Positions 51,960 through 62,366 are shown, numbered from the stretch's first letter. The stretch: DNA of 64,000 nt from an uncultured Alphaproteobacteria bacterium (GCA_934271195.1 CAKQRB010000036.1:10218-74217); one strand, 5' to 3'. Numbers and translations: made by a program. Notes: a model not told the origin generated them from the sequence alone.

Positions 51960-52300
51960 AACAATTCTCTAAATATTCAACAAAACATTTGTAAAAGAAC
52001 ACCTGTCTTTTATCCTAAATAGGAATGTGATTTCTGATTTGAAGGAAGAAACACGGAAGAAAAAGTTTTCAGCAAACTCCCCGGTGGCGACACCAATGGA
52101 GAGAAACGATGGAGCAAACGCTTATACGCGGTGGGTTCGAAACCGGACAGTCCTGCGCAACGAATAAAATAGCTGAACATAGACACACTGGCAGATTCTG
52201 ATTTTTACCCCAAAGCAATCATTCCTTACTTAAAAAAGCTAAAAGACATTAACAAAACCATTATTCTCAGTGATATAAACTGACAGCATTCTTCTCCTAT
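51960..52300. other. Non-coding stretch with a possible folded element
   Basis: No ORF is supported here. Between 52068 and 52177 a closed structure can be drawn: TTCAGC/GCTGAA (52068-52073 with 52172-52177) encloses CTCC/GGAG (52077-52080 with 52098-52101) capped by GGTG-GCGA-CACC (52083-52094). I cannot assign it to a known RNA family; the rest is AT-rich. Confidence 0.3.
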
Positions 52301-52307
52301 TAAAACA

Positions 52308-52337
52308 AAAAAGCGGCTTCTCACAAAACCGCTTTTT
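52308..52337 (-). terminator. Terminator of the small membrane-protein gene
   Basis: AAAAGCGG pairs with CCGCTTTT around a 12-base loop just after the stop at 52344. A-rich and T-rich flanks make it work on either strand. Confidence 0.75.
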
Positions 52338-52343
52338 ATTAAA

Positions 52344-52547
52344 TTAGTAACCGCGACGATAACGGCGCAACTTTTGTAAACCTATACAGAGTAGCGCTGC
52401 CCAGCATGAAACACCTGATGTAATGAGTGCTACTAGGGCTACATCCATGTAATGCTTAAATCCGGCTACCCAGAACAACACAACGCCAGCCATCGCAATA
52501 ACCAATGCAATAATAATAATTTTTTCTAATTTTTCCATTCTTTCCAT
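52344..52547 (-). CDS. Small two-helix membrane protein, unknown
   Basis: A 67-residue frame with two hydrophobic helices (about 9-29 and 34-57), a charged start (MERMEKLEK) and a basic end (KLRRYRRGY), so both ends are probably cytoplasmic. I do not recognise the family. It sits in the break between rplO and secY, bounded by terminators at 52308-52337 and 52674-52703, so it is its own small unit. The ribosome site is weak; ATG at 52538 is an alternative start. The clean terminator behind it and the membrane topology favour a real gene. Confidence 0.55.
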   Translation of the reverse strand: MERMEKLEKIIIIALVIAMAGVVLFWVAGFKHYMDVALVALITSGVSCWAALLCIGLQKLRRYRRGY

Positions 52548-52673
52548 ATTTTTTTAATTTTTATGGGGTTCTCCCCGATTAGTAATTCTCAAAATAATTT
52601 AACATTGGAATGTACCATATCACACTTTTATGTCCATATCAAGCTTTTTTTGACAAAAAATATTTTTTAAAAG

Positions 52674-52703
52674 AAAAAGGCGGAACAATTATCCCGCCTT
52701 TTT
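52674..52703 (-). terminator. Terminator after rplO, ending the S10-spc transcript
   Basis: A 10-bp perfect stem AAAAAGGCGG/CCGCCTTTTT (52674-52683 with 52694-52703) with T-rich flanks lies 27 bp after the rplO stop. In most bacteria transcription continues from rplO into secY without a terminator. Confidence 0.85.
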
Positions 52704-52730
52704 CATCAAATTGCTGTTCTGCTTTCAAGC

Positions 52731-53183
52731 TTAGATAAAGTTAACTTTACCACCGGCTTTTTCAACAGCTTCAACAGCTGCTTTGGAAGCAGAATTAACG
52801 CTGATAACAACTTTTGCAGTCAAAGCACCGCGAGCCAACAAGCGAACACCGTCCAATTTCTTGGAAATAACGCCCGCGCTCATCAATGTATCAACATCAA
52901 TAGCTTCGGCCTTCAACTTACCTGCATCAACAGCCTTTTGAATAGTATCAAGATTTACAACGGCAAACTCTTTAGAGAACGGGTTATTAAAACCACGCTT
53001 CGGAAGTCTGCGGTAAATAGGCATTTGACCGCCTTCAAAACCGTTAACGGCAACACCTGAACGGGACTTCTGGCCTTTCTGACCACGACCGCCGGTCTTA
53101 CCTGAGCCGCTGCCAATACCGCGGGCAACGCGCTTACGGGACTTTCTGGCGCCTTCGTTATCTTTAATTTCATTCAATTTCAT
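52731..53183 (-). CDS. rplO: 50S ribosomal protein L15
   Basis: L15 is a late-assembly large-subunit protein with a long basic N-terminal arm. The 150-residue protein opens [20 protein letters not shown] and contains [12 protein letters not shown] and [15 protein letters not shown]. Here it is the last gene of the first ribosomal transcription unit instead of leading into secY. Confidence 0.98.
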   Translation of the reverse strand: MKLNEIKDNEGARKSRKRVARGIGSGSGKTGGRGQKGQKSRSGVAVNGFEGGQMPIYRRLPKRGFNNPFSKEFAVVNLDTIQKAVDAGKLKAEAIDVDTLMSAGVISKKLDGVRLLARGALTAKVVISVNSASKAAVEAVEKAGGKVNFI

Positions 53184-53249
53184 ATCTATTCACCTTAAAT
53201 AATCGGAGTAAGGAGCCGGCAGAAGATTTGACCGCTGCCAACTGCCACA

Positions 53250-53438
53250 TTACTTTTCAACTTTAACCAAGTGAGCCACTTTTTTAATCATCCCGCGTAC
53301 CGAAGGAGTATCCTCCAAAACCGATACTTTGTGCATTTTGTTCAGGCCCAGCCCTTTAAGGGTAGCTTCCTGATCAGCCGGACGATTATTCGCGCTTCTG
53401 ATTTGAGTAACTTTAATAGTTTTTTTATTTGCTGACAT
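53250..53438 (-). CDS. rpmD: 50S ribosomal protein L30
   Basis: A 62-residue large-subunit protein with the family pattern [21 protein letters not shown] then GLNKM and a C-terminal [12 protein letters not shown]. It follows rpsE by 3 bp and precedes rplO by 66 bp. Confidence 0.97.
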   Translation of the reverse strand: MSANKKTIKVTQIRSANNRPADQEATLKGLGLNKMHKVSVLEDTPSVRGMIKKVAHLVKVEK

Positions 53439-53441
53439 CGA

Positions 53442-54005
53442 TTAAGCCTCCTCAACTGAAAGTTTTGCATTTGAAGAGTTTTCACGACGGCTAACAATAT
53501 CACCGACTTTTTTGCCGCGTTTGGCAGCAACCATTCTCGGAGAATTGATAGATTGCAAAGCGTCAAAAGTTGCCTTAATCATATTATAAGGGTTGTTGGA
53601 ACCCAAAGACTTAGCAACAACGTCTTGCACACCCAAAACTTCAAAAATAGCACGCATCGGGCCGCCGGCAATAACACCGGTACCGGCAGGAGCTGTTCTC
53701 AGAACAACTTTACCCGCACCAAAACGTCCGTGAACATCATGATGAAGAGTTCTGCCCTCACGCAGAGGAATGCGAACCATATTTTTCTTAGCTTCATTGG
53801 TAGCTTTGACAATAGCATCGGGAACCTCGGTTGCCTTACCGGAACCATAGCCGACACGGCCTTTCTGGTCACCGACAACAACAACAGCGGCAAAGGACAT
53901 ATTGCGTCCGCCCTTAACAGTCTTAGCTACGCGGTTAATATGAACCAGTTTCTCAACCAATTCATCTTTCTTTTCTGCCTTACGACGATCTACAGCTTGT
54001 GCCAT
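53442..54005 (-). CDS. rpsE: 30S ribosomal protein S5
   Basis: S5 helps decoding fidelity and mRNA unwinding at the entry channel. The 187-residue protein has the double-stranded-RNA-binding-like N-domain ([20 protein letters not shown]) and [14 protein letters not shown], with the C-domain [17 protein letters not shown]. An acidic tail of about ten residues is present. Confidence 0.98.
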   Translation of the reverse strand: MAQAVDRRKAEKKDELVEKLVHINRVAKTVKGGRNMSFAAVVVVGDQKGRVGYGSGKATEVPDAIVKATNEAKKNMVRIPLREGRTLHHDVHGRFGAGKVVLRTAPAGTGVIAGGPMRAIFEVLGVQDVVAKSLGSNNPYNMIKATFDALQSINSPRMVAAKRGKKVGDIVSRRENSSNAKLSVEEA

Positions 54006-54016
54006 AACATAATCTC

Positions 54017-54382
54017 CTAGAATTTCAGACCAGCTTCACGAGCTGCATCAGCTAAAGCTTTAACACGACCATGGTAGATGTAACCGCCTCTGTCAAAGAC
54101 AACTTCACTTACACCGGATTTCAATGCTCTTTCGGCAACAGTCTTACCAATAACGCTTGCAGCCTCAATGGTAGAAGACTTTTTAATCTGGTCTCTGATC
54201 TCTTTGTCCAAGGTAGAAGCAGAAGCTACGGTAGCACCTTTGGCATCGTCAATAACCTGCACGTAAATATGCTTTCCGCTGCGAAATACAGACAGTCTCA
54301 TCTTTCCATTCGCAGCTTTTTTCAAAGCTGTTCTTACGCGGCTTTTTCTTTTTTCAAATAACTCTTTTGGCGTATTCATCAA
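54017..54382 (-). CDS. rplR: 50S ribosomal protein L18
   Basis: L18 binds 5S rRNA together with L5. The 121-residue protein has the basic N-terminus ([20 protein letters not shown]), HIYVQVIDD and the C-terminal [20 protein letters not shown]. Position between rplF and rpsE is standard. Confidence 0.98.
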   Translation of the reverse strand: MMNTPKELFEKRKSRVRTALKKAANGKMRLSVFRSGKHIYVQVIDDAKGATVASASTLDKEIRDQIKKSSTIEAASVIGKTVAERALKSGVSEVVFDRGGYIYHGRVKALADAAREAGLKF

Positions 54383-54390
54383 ATTAATCC

Positions 54391-54930
54391 TTATTTCTTC
54401 TTGCCTTCTTTACGACGTACGTATTCGCCTTCGTATCTGATACCTTTTCCTTTGTAAGGCTCAGGTTTTCTGAACTCGCGAATTTCTGCCGCAGTCTGGC
54501 CGACTAATTGCTTATCCGCACCGGAGATACAAATCTGTGTCGGGCTTGCGCAAGAAACTTTCAAACCTTCGGGAACCTCAAAAATAACGTCATGAGAATA
54601 TCCCAGAGAAAGTACAAGCTTGCGGGAACCTTCAACGCGGGCTTTATAACCAACGCCCAACAGTTCCATATTTTTAGAAAAACCTTCGTTAACGCCTTTA
54701 ACCATAGTGTTAATTCTGGCTCTTGTCGTACCCCACAAAGTTCTAGCCTGTTTCGTATCTGACAACGGAGAAACAGTGACAGCATTGTTTTCGACTTTTG
54801 CAGCGATATGGCTATCATCAAAAGCATAGCTCAGCTCGCCCAATTTTCCTTTAGCGGTAACAACGTTATTGTTAATATCAACCGTAACGCCGTTCGGGAT
54901 AATAACCGGATATTTTCCAACTCTAGACAT
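54391..54930 (-). CDS. rplF: 50S ribosomal protein L6
   Basis: L6 lies near the factor-binding site at the base of the stalk. The 179-residue protein has two related domains and the C-terminal signature [14 protein letters not shown] followed by [10 protein letters not shown]. Length is normal. Confidence 0.98.
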   Translation of the reverse strand: MSRVGKYPVIIPNGVTVDINNNVVTAKGKLGELSYAFDDSHIAAKVENNAVTVSPLSDTKQARTLWGTTRARINTMVKGVNEGFSKNMELLGVGYKARVEGSRKLVLSLGYSHDVIFEVPEGLKVSCASPTQICISGADKQLVGQTAAEIREFRKPEPYKGKGIRYEGEYVRRKEGKKK

Positions 54931-54942
54931 CCATTTTCTCCC

Positions 54943-55341
54943 TTAAAATACCTGACACAAAATTTCACCGCCAACGTTGGCTTTGCGGGCTTCATGGTCA
55001 CTCATAACACCTTGCGGCGTAGAAATGATGGAAATACCCAAACCATTGTACACTCTCGGCAGATCTTTAACGCTGGAGTATACGCGTCTGCCCGGAGTGG
55101 ACACGCGGTAAATTTCTGTAATTACACCAGTACCTTCATGGTACTTCAATTGAATACGAAGCTCATCAACGCCGGCACGAACATTAACTCTTTCATAACC
55201 GGAAATATAACCTTCTTTCTTCAAAACTTCCAAAACATTTTCACGCAGGCGGGAAGCAGGTGATACAACATCACTTTTCTTAGCCCTTTGTGCGTTTCTG
55301 ATGCGTGTGAGCATATCGCCCAAAGTATCTGACATAGACAT
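54943..55341 (-). CDS. rpsH: 30S ribosomal protein S8
   Basis: S8 organises the central domain of 16S rRNA and in E. coli represses the spc operon by binding its mRNA at rplE. The 132-residue protein opens [19 protein letters not shown] and ends with [20 protein letters not shown]. No S8-binding mimic was identified in this window. Confidence 0.98.
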   Translation of the reverse strand: MSMSDTLGDMLTRIRNAQRAKKSDVVSPASRLRENVLEVLKKEGYISGYERVNVRAGVDELRIQLKYHEGTGVITEIYRVSTPGRRVYSSVKDLPRVYNGLGISIISTPQGVMSDHEARKANVGGEILCQVF

Positions 55342-55353
55342 TATCTCACTCTC

Positions 55354-55659
55354 CTACCAACTAGATTTTACCAACCCAGGAATTTCACCGAAGCCGGCCA
55401 TGTCTCTAAGCTCGGAACGGCCCAGACCGAATTTCCTGTAATAACCGCGGGAACGGCCTGTAAGTTTGCAACGATTTCTAAAACGAATGCGTGCAGAGTT
55501 ACGCGGCAGTTCTGCCAATTTAAGAGTCGCTTGGAATCTTTCTTCTGGAGAAATAGTCTTGTCCATAACGATATCTTTAAGCTTCTGACGACGGTTAGCA
55601 AATTTTGCCGCCATCTTAGCTCTTTTCAGATTTTTAAAAACTGAACTTGTTTTTGCCAT
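55354..55659 (-). CDS. rpsN: 30S ribosomal protein S14 (zinc-free type)
   Basis: A 101-residue S14, the longer form without the two CxxC zinc pairs; only one Cys (RNRCKLTGRSRGYYRKFG) is present. S14 helps assemble the head of the small subunit. The zinc-independent form means it does not depend on zinc supply. Confidence 0.97.
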   Translation of the reverse strand: MAKTSSVFKNLKRAKMAAKFANRRQKLKDIVMDKTISPEERFQATLKLAELPRNSARIRFRNRCKLTGRSRGYYRKFGLGRSELRDMAGFGEIPGLVKSSW

Positions 55660-55673
55660 AGTAAAATCTCCGT

Positions 55674-56213
55674 CTATTTCTTGCAGGGCAAGTTAAAACC
55701 GGTAAGAAGAGCTTTAGCTTCTTCGTCAGTCTTTGCAGTTGTACAAATGACCACATCCAAACCGCGAACATTTTCTACTTTGTCGTAGTTAATTTCGGGG
55801 AAAATGATCTGTTCTTTAATACCGAAAGCAAAGTTGCCTTTACCATCGAAGTTTTTACCGGAGATTCCGTGAAAGTCTCTCACACGCGGCAAAGCCATAT
55901 TAATCAATCTCTCGAGGAACTCATACATTCTATCAGAACGCAGCGTTACCTTACAACCAATCGGCATACCTTCTCTCAGCTTAAAAGTCGCAATAGATTT
56001 GCGGGCTTTTGTAATAACCGGTTTCTGACCGGCAATCAAGGCCAGCTCATCAGCTGCATTATTCAGCTTTTTCTTGTCTGTAACGGCATCACCGACGCCC
56101 ATATTCAAGACAATTTTAGTCAGTTTAGGTATCTCATGTTTGTTCTGGTAACCGAACTTCTCAACAAGAGATTTTTTTATGACCTCATTATATAACTTTT
56201 CAAAATTTGTCAT
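55674..56213 (-). CDS. rplE: 50S ribosomal protein L5
   Basis: L5 carries 5S rRNA into the large subunit and touches the P-site tRNA. The 179-residue protein shows [31 protein letters not shown] and the [18 protein letters not shown] loop. Normal length and position. Confidence 0.98.
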   Translation of the reverse strand: MTNFEKLYNEVIKKSLVEKFGYQNKHEIPKLTKIVLNMGVGDAVTDKKKLNNAADELALIAGQKPVITKARKSIATFKLREGMPIGCKVTLRSDRMYEFLERLINMALPRVRDFHGISGKNFDGKGNFAFGIKEQIIFPEINYDKVENVRGLDVVICTTAKTDEEAKALLTGFNLPCKK

Positions 56214-56224
56214 AAATTTTTCTC

Positions 56225-56542
56225 CTATTTATCGATTACTTCACCGGATTTACGGGCAACACGAACTTTCTTCCCGTTAACTTCTTTATAACCGACTTTG
56301 GTAGCCTTTCCAGATTTCGGATCCACCAAAGCCACGTTAGAAACGTTAATCGGGGCTTCTTTGGTAACAATACCGCCAGGAGTAGTTTGGCTGGGTTTGG
56401 TATGTCTTTTAACCAGATTGACACCTTGAACAACCACTTTACCCTCTTTAGGCATAGCTTTTACAACTTCACCGTTCTTACCTTTGTCATCGCCTGACAA
56501 AATAACAACTTGGTCGCCTTTTTTAATTTTCATTTTAGGCAT
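56225..56542 (-). CDS. rplX: 50S ribosomal protein L24
   Basis: L24 starts large-subunit assembly and lies by the tunnel exit. The 105-residue protein has the KOW motif ([20 protein letters not shown]) and [12 protein letters not shown]. Its ATG shares one base with the rplN stop. Confidence 0.97.
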   Translation of the reverse strand: MPKMKIKKGDQVVILSGDDKGKNGEVVKAMPKEGKVVVQGVNLVKRHTKPSQTTPGGIVTKEAPINVSNVALVDPKSGKATKVGYKEVNGKKVRVARKSGEVIDK

Positions 56543-56910
56543 TATAATACCTCCGGTGCTAACGAAATAATTTTCATAAATTTCTTTGCGCGCAGCTCTC
56601 TGGTAACCGGACCGAAAATACGGGTGCCGATCGGCTCGCCGTCTTTGTTAATGAGAACTGCCGCGTTCTTGTCAAAACGGATAACGGATCCGTCTTTACG
56701 TCTGATGTCGCTGGCTGTACGAACGATAACAGCTTTTTGAACATCACCTTTTTTTACACGACCCTTGGGGATAGCGTCTTTAACCGACACGACAATTACG
56801 TCGCCAACCGTCGCATGCATTCTCTTGGACCCGCCAAGAACTTTAATGCACTGCACCTGACGTGCGCCGGAATTATCAGCAACATCAAGGGTGGTTTGCA
56901 TCTGTATCAT
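56542..56910 (-). CDS. rplN: 50S ribosomal protein L14
   Basis: L14 contributes to intersubunit bridges. The 122-residue protein opens [20 protein letters not shown] and contains [20 protein letters not shown]. Normal length; one-base overlap with rplX. Confidence 0.98.
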   Translation of the reverse strand: MIQMQTTLDVADNSGARQVQCIKVLGGSKRMHATVGDVIVVSVKDAIPKGRVKKGDVQKAVIVRTASDIRRKDGSVIRFDKNAAVLINKDGEPIGTRIFGPVTRELRAKKFMKIISLAPEVL

Positions 56911-56928
56911 TTTTTAATTCCTTTTCTC

Positions 56929-57165
56929 TTAGGCGTTATCAACTAATACAGTCCAAGTTTTTGTCTTAGAAAGCGGTCTGGATTCAATAATCCGGACGGT
57001 ATCACCGACTTTGAACTGGTTATTTTCGTCATGAGCTGCATATTTTTTGCTTTTCTTAACGAATTTCTTATAAACGGGATGCATAACCTGACGCTCTACA
57101 CTGACCACGACAGTTTTATCCTGCTTATCACTGACAACAACACCTTGAAGAATTCTTTTAGGCAT
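56929..57165 (-). CDS. rpsQ: 30S ribosomal protein S17
   Basis: A primary 16S-binding protein of the small subunit, 78 residues, with [37 protein letters not shown] and the [14 protein letters not shown] signature. Confidence 0.97.
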   Translation of the reverse strand: MPKRILQGVVVSDKQDKTVVVSVERQVMHPVYKKFVKKSKKYAAHDENNQFKVGDTVRIIESRPLSKTKTWTVLVDNA

Positions 57166-57176
57166 ATCTTTTTCTC

Positions 57177-57377
57177 CTAACTATTCTTCTTGCGCTCAGC
57201 AAGGAGCGTGTTGATTTTTGCTATTTCACGACGGACACTTTTTATTACAGCAGTATTTTGTAATTGTCCAGTAGATTGTTGAACTCTTAAGTTAAATTGT
57301 TCTTTTTTTGCCTCAAGCAATTTATTTTCGAGCTCATTATCACTCATAGCACGAAGATCTTTTATTTTAGTAACCAT
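57177..57377 (-). CDS. rpmC: 50S ribosomal protein L29
   Basis: A 66-residue helical-hairpin protein at the tunnel exit, part of the docking site for SRP and trigger factor. Family pattern: [30 protein letters not shown] and [12 protein letters not shown]. Confidence 0.96.
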   Translation of the reverse strand: MVTKIKDLRAMSDNELENKLLEAKKEQFNLRVQQSTGQLQNTAVIKSVRREIAKINTLLAERKKNS

Positions 57378-57380
57378 TAA

Positions 57381-57806
57381 TTATTCTCCTTGCTCTGAAG
57401 CTAACTTTTTAACAAACTTTGTTTTAATCGGCAGTTTGGCGGCAGCCAAAGCAAAACCTTCGCGAGCTGTTGCTTCATCAACGCCTTCTGCTTCAAACAA
57501 AATCCGTCCCGGTTTAACACGGGCAACCCAGAACTCAACAGAGCCCTTACCTTTACCCATACGAACCTCGGCAGGCTTATCTGACACGGGGACATCCGGG
57601 AAAATTCGGATCCATATTCTTCCGGCTCTCTTCATCGCACGTGTCAGAGCTCTACGAGCAGCCTCGATCTGGCGAGCTGTGATACGTTCCGGAGTAAGAG
57701 CTTTCAATCCGTATGAACCGAAACTCAATTCTGATCCGCCTTTGGCCAAACCGTGAATACGGCCTTTGTGCTGTTTGCGGAACTTAATACGTTTTGGACT
57801 TAACAT
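57381..57806 (-). CDS. rplP: 50S ribosomal protein L16
   Basis: L16 lies at the A site near the peptidyl-transferase centre. The 141-residue protein opens [19 protein letters not shown] and contains [20 protein letters not shown] and the [12 protein letters not shown] signature. It is separated from rpsC by 155 bp, unusual for this gene pair. Confidence 0.98.
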   Translation of the reverse strand: MLSPKRIKFRKQHKGRIHGLAKGGSELSFGSYGLKALTPERITARQIEAARRALTRAMKRAGRIWIRIFPDVPVSDKPAEVRMGKGKGSVEFWVARVKPGRILFEAEGVDEATAREGFALAAAKLPIKTKFVKKLASEQGE

Positions 57807-57961
57807 TTATTCTTTACCTTATTTCTATACATTATGCAGAGGTTTTAGGGTGACAGATAGAGTAGAAAAGAACTGAGAAAAAATTTTAGTGTACAAAAAG
57901 GTACATGAATTTTTTTGATAGTGAATTTTCTGCTCTAGATGCGCCATAAAACCCTTCATAA
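57807..57961 (-). other. 155-bp spacer between rpsC and rplP
   Basis: This pair is normally adjacent or overlapping. The AT-rich spacer contains a short inverted repeat GTACC/GGTAC-like hairpin near 57890-57905 and a 44-codon frame (57825-57959) three bases after the rpsC stop, without a ribosome site and not resembling any protein I know. Confidence 0.4.
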
Positions 57962-58630
57962 TTATTTTTGTTCAGCCAACTTCTTATCCTGCGCCATAGG
58001 ATCATGAGCCATAATCTCACCTTTATAGATCCATACTTTAACGCCGCAAGCACCATAAGTTGTGTGAGCCGTAGAGGTAGCATAATCAATGTCAGCACGC
58101 AATGTGTGCAAAGGAACACGACCTTCACGATAATACTCGGTTCTGGCAATTTCGGCACCGCCGAGACGGCCGGAACAGCTGACTTTAATACCTTCAGCAC
58201 CCAAACGCAAGGCAGACTGCATAACGCGTTTCATAGCGCGGCGGAAAGCAACGCGGCGTTCCAACTGCTGAGCAACGCTGTCTGCTACGAGTTGAGCATC
58301 AAGCTCCGGTTTTCTGACTTCCAGAATGTTCAACTGAACTTCGGCATCAGTCATTTTCTGAATTTGAGATCTCAGAATTTCAATATCCTGACCCTTTTTG
58401 CCAATTACAACACCCGGTCTTGCAGAGTGAATTGTAACTCTGGCCTTTTTGGCAGGACGTTCAATAACAATCTTGCTTACACCGGCCTGAGCCAATTTCT
58501 CTTTCAAGAATTCTTTAATTTTCAAATCTTCGTGCAAATAATCAGCATACTTTTCATCAGCATACCAGCGAGAGTCCCAAGTACGGTTAACTCCCAAACG
58601 AAGACTTGTAGGATTAACTTTTTGTCCCAT
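57962..58630 (-). CDS. rpsC: 30S ribosomal protein S3
   Basis: S3 forms part of the mRNA entry tunnel helicase. I set the start at 58630 ([20 protein letters not shown], 222 residues), the family N-terminus; the ten upstream codons would overlap rplV. The KH domain has [11 protein letters not shown] and the C-domain [20 protein letters not shown]. Confidence 0.98.
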   Translation of the reverse strand: MGQKVNPTSLRLGVNRTWDSRWYADEKYADYLHEDLKIKEFLKEKLAQAGVSKIVIERPAKKARVTIHSARPGVVIGKKGQDIEILRSQIQKMTDAEVQLNILEVRKPELDAQLVADSVAQQLERRVAFRRAMKRVMQSALRLGAEGIKVSCSGRLGGAEIARTEYYREGRVPLHTLRADIDYATSTAHTTYGACGVKVWIYKGEIMAHDPMAQDKKLAEQK

Positions 58631-58634
58631 TAAC

Positions 58635-59009
58635 TTACTCCCCACGCTCGGAAACGACAATGGTCAGATTAGAGAAGGGTTTCAAAACTCTGGCTCCTCT
58701 GCCGCGACCTCTGGCGTGCATACGTTTCATTACTAAACCTTTGCCAACATAAGCTTCTTTAACAAAAAGCTTATCAATGTTCAATTGGTGATTATTTTCA
58801 GCATTGGCGATTGCAGATTGCAGAACAGCCAAAGCGGTTTTAGCGATTCTCTTCTTGGAAAAGCTCAGCTCGGCAACAGCCTTGGAAGCATTCAAACCAC
58901 GAATTGATTGGGCAACGAGGTTCAGTTTCTGGGCACTGGAGCGAATAGAGCTGCAATAAGCCATAGCTTCATTAGCGGCTACTCTTCTGGCGTCTTTAGT
59001 TTTTCCCAT
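58635..59009 (-). CDS. rplV: 50S ribosomal protein L22
   Basis: L22 sends a beta-hairpin into the exit tunnel, a site of macrolide resistance and nascent-chain sensing. The 124-residue protein shows [20 protein letters not shown] and the C-terminal [20 protein letters not shown]. It sits 2 bp after rpsS and 4 bp before rpsC. Confidence 0.98.
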   Translation of the reverse strand: MGKTKDARRVAANEAMAYCSSIRSSAQKLNLVAQSIRGLNASKAVAELSFSKKRIAKTALAVLQSAIANAENNHQLNIDKLFVKEAYVGKGLVMKRMHARGRGRGARVLKPFSNLTIVVSERGE

Positions 59010-59011
59010 AA

Positions 59012-59290
59012 TTAACCTCTCTTAGCTTTCTTATCTGCTGCGTGGCCGTAGAATGTACGGGTCGGAGCAAATTCACCAAATTTATGACCAACCATATCCT
59101 CAGTAACCAAAACCGGAATAAATTTGTGGCCGTTATAAACCCCGAAGGTCAGACCGACAAACTGCGGCAGCATCGTTGATCTGCGCGACCAGATTTTAAT
59201 CACTTCATTACGAGTAGTTGCTCTAGCTTTTTCAGCTTTTTTGAGAAGATAGCCATCAACAAACGGCCCTTTCCATACGGAACGTGTCAT
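59012..59290 (-). CDS. rpsS: 30S ribosomal protein S19
   Basis: S19 binds 16S rRNA with S13 in the small-subunit head. The 92-residue protein has [38 protein letters not shown] and the [20 protein letters not shown] signature. Confidence 0.98.
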   Translation of the reverse strand: MTRSVWKGPFVDGYLLKKAEKARATTRNEVIKIWSRRSTMLPQFVGLTFGVYNGHKFIPVLVTEDMVGHKFGEFAPTRTFYGHAADKKAKRG

Positions 59291-59302
59291 TAGCGTTTCT
59301 CC

Positions 59303-60139
59303 CTATTTCTTTTTGTTTTCATGACGAGTTCTCATAATGAACTTATCAGTCTTTTTGTTAGTACGAGTCTTAGCACCCTTAGTCGGCTTACCCCAAGGAG
59401 TAACAGGATGGCGACCGCCGGAAGTACGACCTTCACCACCACCGTGCGGGTGATCAACCGGGTTCATAGCCACACCACGGGAAACCGGACGTTTGCCGAT
59501 CCAGCGTGTACGGCCTGCTTTACCGAGAGACTTGTTCTGGTTATCGGGGTTAGAAACAGCACCGACGGTAGCCAGACATTCTTCACGGACAATCCTCAGC
59601 TCACCGGATCCCAGTTTCAACTGGGCGTAGCCGGCATCTTTACCAACCAGCTGGGCATAGCAACCGGCAGAACGAACCAACTGTCCGCCCTTGCCTGCTT
59701 TGAGCTCAATATTGTGAATAATTGTACCAACCGGCATATTCTTCAAAGGCATAGCGTTACCGGGTTTGATATCAGCCTTATCAGAAGATACGACTTTATC
59801 ACCGGCTTTTAATCTCTGCGGAGCGAGAATATAAGATTTTGTACCGTCCGTATAGCTGATCAAAGCAATAAAAGCAGAACGGTTCGGATCATATTCAATT
59901 CTCTCGACAGTTGCCTCACAATCAAATTTATTACGTTTGAAGTCGATAATACGAAGTTTGCGTTTATGACCGCCACCGATTCTGCGACTTGTTACGTGTC
60001 CGAAATTGTCACGCCCGCCTGACTTAGTCAAACCAACAGTCAGGTTTTTTTCCGGAGCGCCCTTGTAGAGCTCGCTTCTGTCAACAATAACAAGCTGACG
60101 AAGTCCCGGAGATGTAGGCTTATATTTTTTCAATGCCAT
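59303..60139 (-). CDS. rplB: 50S ribosomal protein L2
   Basis: L2 is required for subunit association and peptidyl transfer. The 278-residue protein contains [20 protein letters not shown], the OB and SH3-like domains, and the conserved [20 protein letters not shown] with the functional His. Full length. Confidence 0.98.
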   Translation of the reverse strand: MALKKYKPTSPGLRQLVIVDRSELYKGAPEKNLTVGLTKSGGRDNFGHVTSRRIGGGHKRKLRIIDFKRNKFDCEATVERIEYDPNRSAFIALISYTDGTKSYILAPQRLKAGDKVVSSDKADIKPGNAMPLKNMPVGTIIHNIELKAGKGGQLVRSAGCYAQLVGKDAGYAQLKLGSGELRIVREECLATVGAVSNPDNQNKSLGKAGRTRWIGKRPVSRGVAMNPVDHPHGGGEGRTSGGRHPVTPWGKPTKGAKTRTNKKTDKFIMRTRHENKKK

Positions 60140-60142
60140 GTT

Positions 60143-60463
60143 TTAAATTCCTGTTGTAACATCAATATTTTGGCCTTCAGCCAGAGTAACGGCGGCCTTT
60201 TTATAGTCAGAACGCTGACCGATATAACCCTTAAAACGTTTCTCCTTGCCGAACTGGCGAATAGTATTGACTTTGTTTACTTTCACATTAAAGATTGCTT
60301 CAACGGCAGCCTTAACTTCGTCTTTGGTTGCGCTCAGCGGAACCAAAAAAGTTACTTTACCGGCTTCCGATGCAATCATCGATTTTTCTGTGATTACCGG
60401 ACGGATCAATGTATCATACATTTTTGCAGTTACGGTATTGTTTGTTTTCTTAGATTTTATCAT
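60143..60463 (-). CDS. rplW: 50S ribosomal protein L23
   Basis: L23 is the main ribosomal docking site for trigger factor and SRP at the tunnel exit. The 106-residue protein shows [26 protein letters not shown] and [19 protein letters not shown]. Its start overlaps rplD by 4 bp. Confidence 0.97.
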   Translation of the reverse strand: MIKSKKTNNTVTAKMYDTLIRPVITEKSMIASEAGKVTFLVPLSATKDEVKAAVEAIFNVKVNKVNTIRQFGKEKRFKGYIGQRSDYKKAAVTLAEGQNIDVTTGI

Positions 60464-61092
60464 TTCAATCTATCCTCCAAGCAAGCAACTGCATCTTTGG
60501 TCAAGACCAGTTTGTCTTTTCTCAAGATGTCGTATACATTAGCGCCGACCGTCGGCAAAACATCGACTCCAATAATATTTCTGGATGCCAATGCAAAATT
60601 AGTATCAACCTCTTTGCCGTCGATAAACAAGCAGTTCTTCAACCCGCAGCTATTAAGTTTGCCAAGCAAATCTTTAGTTTTCGGGGCTGACAATTTTGCT
60701 TCATCAACAACAACCAGATTGCCCTCTTTGGCTTTAGCCGAAAGAGCGGTTTTCAAACCAAGTTTTCTAAACTTCTTGGTCAGTTCATGCGAATGGTCAC
60801 GAACAACCGGACCAAAAACAACGCCACCTTTTCTAAACTGAGTTCCTTTGTAAGAACCTTGACGGGCACGTCCGCCGCCTTTCTGTTTGAAAGGTTTGGA
60901 ACCGGTCAAAGCAACTTCGGAACGGCCTTTAGTTTTGTGGTTGCCGCACTGCAGTCTGGCCAGCTGCCAAACAACAACGCGATGCAAAATATCGGCGCGA
61001 ACTTCCAAGCCGAAAATCGACTCGTTCAGCTCAATCTGGCCGACACTTTTATTAGTATCTAAACTTAAGATGTCCTGTTTCATATTTTTCAA
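60460..61092 (-). CDS. rplD: 50S ribosomal protein L4
   Basis: L4 lines the exit tunnel and in E. coli represses the S10 operon through the leader RNA. The 210-residue protein contains the tunnel loop [20 protein letters not shown] and [20 protein letters not shown]. The leader here (62205-62366) folds into hairpins, so L4 control is possible but untested. Confidence 0.97.
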   Translation of the reverse strand: MKNMKQDILSLDTNKSVGQIELNESIFGLEVRADILHRVVVWQLARLQCGNHKTKGRSEVALTGSKPFKQKGGGRARQGSYKGTQFRKGGVVFGPVVRDHSHELTKKFRKLGLKTALSAKAKEGNLVVVDEAKLSAPKTKDLLGKLNSCGLKNCLFIDGKEVDTNFALASRNIIGVDVLPTVGANVYDILRKDKLVLTKDAVACLEDRLK

Positions 61093-61102
61093 TCCTTATC
61101 GC

Positions 61103-61825
61103 TTATGCATTTTCAGCCGGAGTTTCAGCCTGAGCTGCAACAGGTTCATCAACTTTTTTCAATCCTGCAGGCATCGGCAGTTCAACCTTGCTCGGGATTT
61201 TAATGGCATCGGTAACATATACCCAGGCATTTTCACCGCCGGGCACGCCGCCCTTAACCATCAGCAATCCTCTGGCAGCATCAGTGGCAACAACCTTCAG
61301 ATTTTGAACGGTTACACGCTCATCACCGAGATGTCCGGCCATTTTTTTGCCTTTGAATACCTTACCAGGATCCTGTCTTTGTCCTGTAGAACCATGAGAA
61401 CGGTGAGAAATAGAGACACCGTGGGTAGCTTCCAAACCGGCAAAGTTGTGGCGTTTCATAACGCCGGCAAAACCCTTACCTTTGGAGGTGCTGCATACAT
61501 CAACATATTGACCGGCAACAAAATGTTCTACAGATAATTCATCGCCTACAGAAAGCAGACAATCTTCAGAAACTCTGAACTCTGCCAGTTTTTTCTTAGG
61601 CTCAACGTTAGCTTTGGCAAAATGCCCTTTCAGAGGTTTGGATACATTTTTAGCCTTGATGGCGCCTGTACCGAGTTGTACAGCTGTATATCCATCTCTA
61701 TCGAGAGTTTTAACGTCAACGACTTTCAAATCTTCAACGCTGAGAACGGTAACGGGAACATGAGTTCCGTCACTCTCGAATATACGAGACATTCCAAGCT
61801 TTTTTGCGATTAGACCCGTACGCAT
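61103..61825 (-). CDS. rplC: 50S ribosomal protein L3
   Basis: L3 starts assembly of the large subunit. The 240-residue protein contains the [20 protein letters not shown] and [20 protein letters not shown] signatures; the Gln in GQRQ is the residue methylated by PrmB in E. coli. A C-terminal Glu/Ala-rich tail of about 20 residues is an extension. Confidence 0.97.
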   Translation of the reverse strand: MRTGLIAKKLGMSRIFESDGTHVPVTVLSVEDLKVVDVKTLDRDGYTAVQLGTGAIKAKNVSKPLKGHFAKANVEPKKKLAEFRVSEDCLLSVGDELSVEHFVAGQYVDVCSTSKGKGFAGVMKRHNFAGLEATHGVSISHRSHGSTGQRQDPGKVFKGKKMAGHLGDERVTVQNLKVVATDAARGLLMVKGGVPGGENAWVYVTDAIKIPSKVELPMPAGLKKVDEPVAAQAETPAENA

Positions 61826-61892
61826 TATTATATTTTTCCTTTTCTTAATAGGTTGACCTCTTAAAATCTAAAAAGCCAACATTAATTTATAA

Positions 61893-62204
61893 CTATAATT
61901 TGATCTCAACATTAACACCGGCAGCCAGATCCAGCTTCATCAAAGCATCTACGGTTTGCGGTGTCGGATCGACAATATCAAGAAGTCTTTTATGAGTACG
62001 GATTTCAAACTGCTCGCGGGATTTCTTGTCAACGTGCGGAGAACGATTTACCGTAAACTTCTCAATTCTGGTCGGCAGGGGGATCGGCCCTCTGACATTA
62101 GCCCCGGTTCTTTTGGCCGTATGCACAATCTCTTTGGTAGACAGATCAAGCAGACGATGGTCAAAAGCCTTGAGGCGAATTCTGATATTTTGTGTTTCCA
62201 TCAT
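61893..62204 (-). CDS. rpsJ: 30S ribosomal protein S10
   Basis: First gene of the S10 operon, a small-subunit head protein that also serves in transcription antitermination as NusE. The 103-residue protein opens with [14 protein letters not shown] and contains [20 protein letters not shown]. The two extra residues METQ at the start are minor. Its leader and promoter lie upstream. Confidence 0.98.
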   Translation of the reverse strand: MMETQNIRIRLKAFDHRLLDLSTKEIVHTAKRTGANVRGPIPLPTRIEKFTVNRSPHVDKKSREQFEIRTHKRLLDIVDPTPQTVDALMKLDLAAGVNVEIKL

Positions 62205-62366
62205 TTTTAATTTTTACCTTATAACTAGACGGCAACAGATTCGACTATCTTATCCTTGCCATCTAAGAATTAAACTAAGCAAACCCTTGTTTCTCAGTAG
62301 TTTGCGCTATGTTTTATATCCTCGCTGTCAGACAGATTCCGTCCGCCTCACAGCTACTGTGCGCCA
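62205..62366 (-). promoter_or_regulatory. 5' leader of the S10 operon
   Basis: About 155 nt of untranslated leader between the promoter and rpsJ. Hairpins visible on the minus strand include CACAG/CTGTG and GCAAAC/GTTTGC (around 62276-62302). In E. coli L4 binds such a leader to repress the operon; the same role here is only an analogy. Confidence 0.5.

Noticed and set aside
52060..52160. tRNA or glycine riboswitch
   Set aside because: A GGTTCGAAACC phrase resembles a T-arm and GGAGCAAAC a glycine aptamer, but T-stem pairing fails and no acceptor stem, anticodon arm or second aptamer signature is present.
57825..57959. 44-codon frame between rpsC and rplP
   Set aside because: No ribosome binding site and no recognisable protein; kept only as part of the spacer description.
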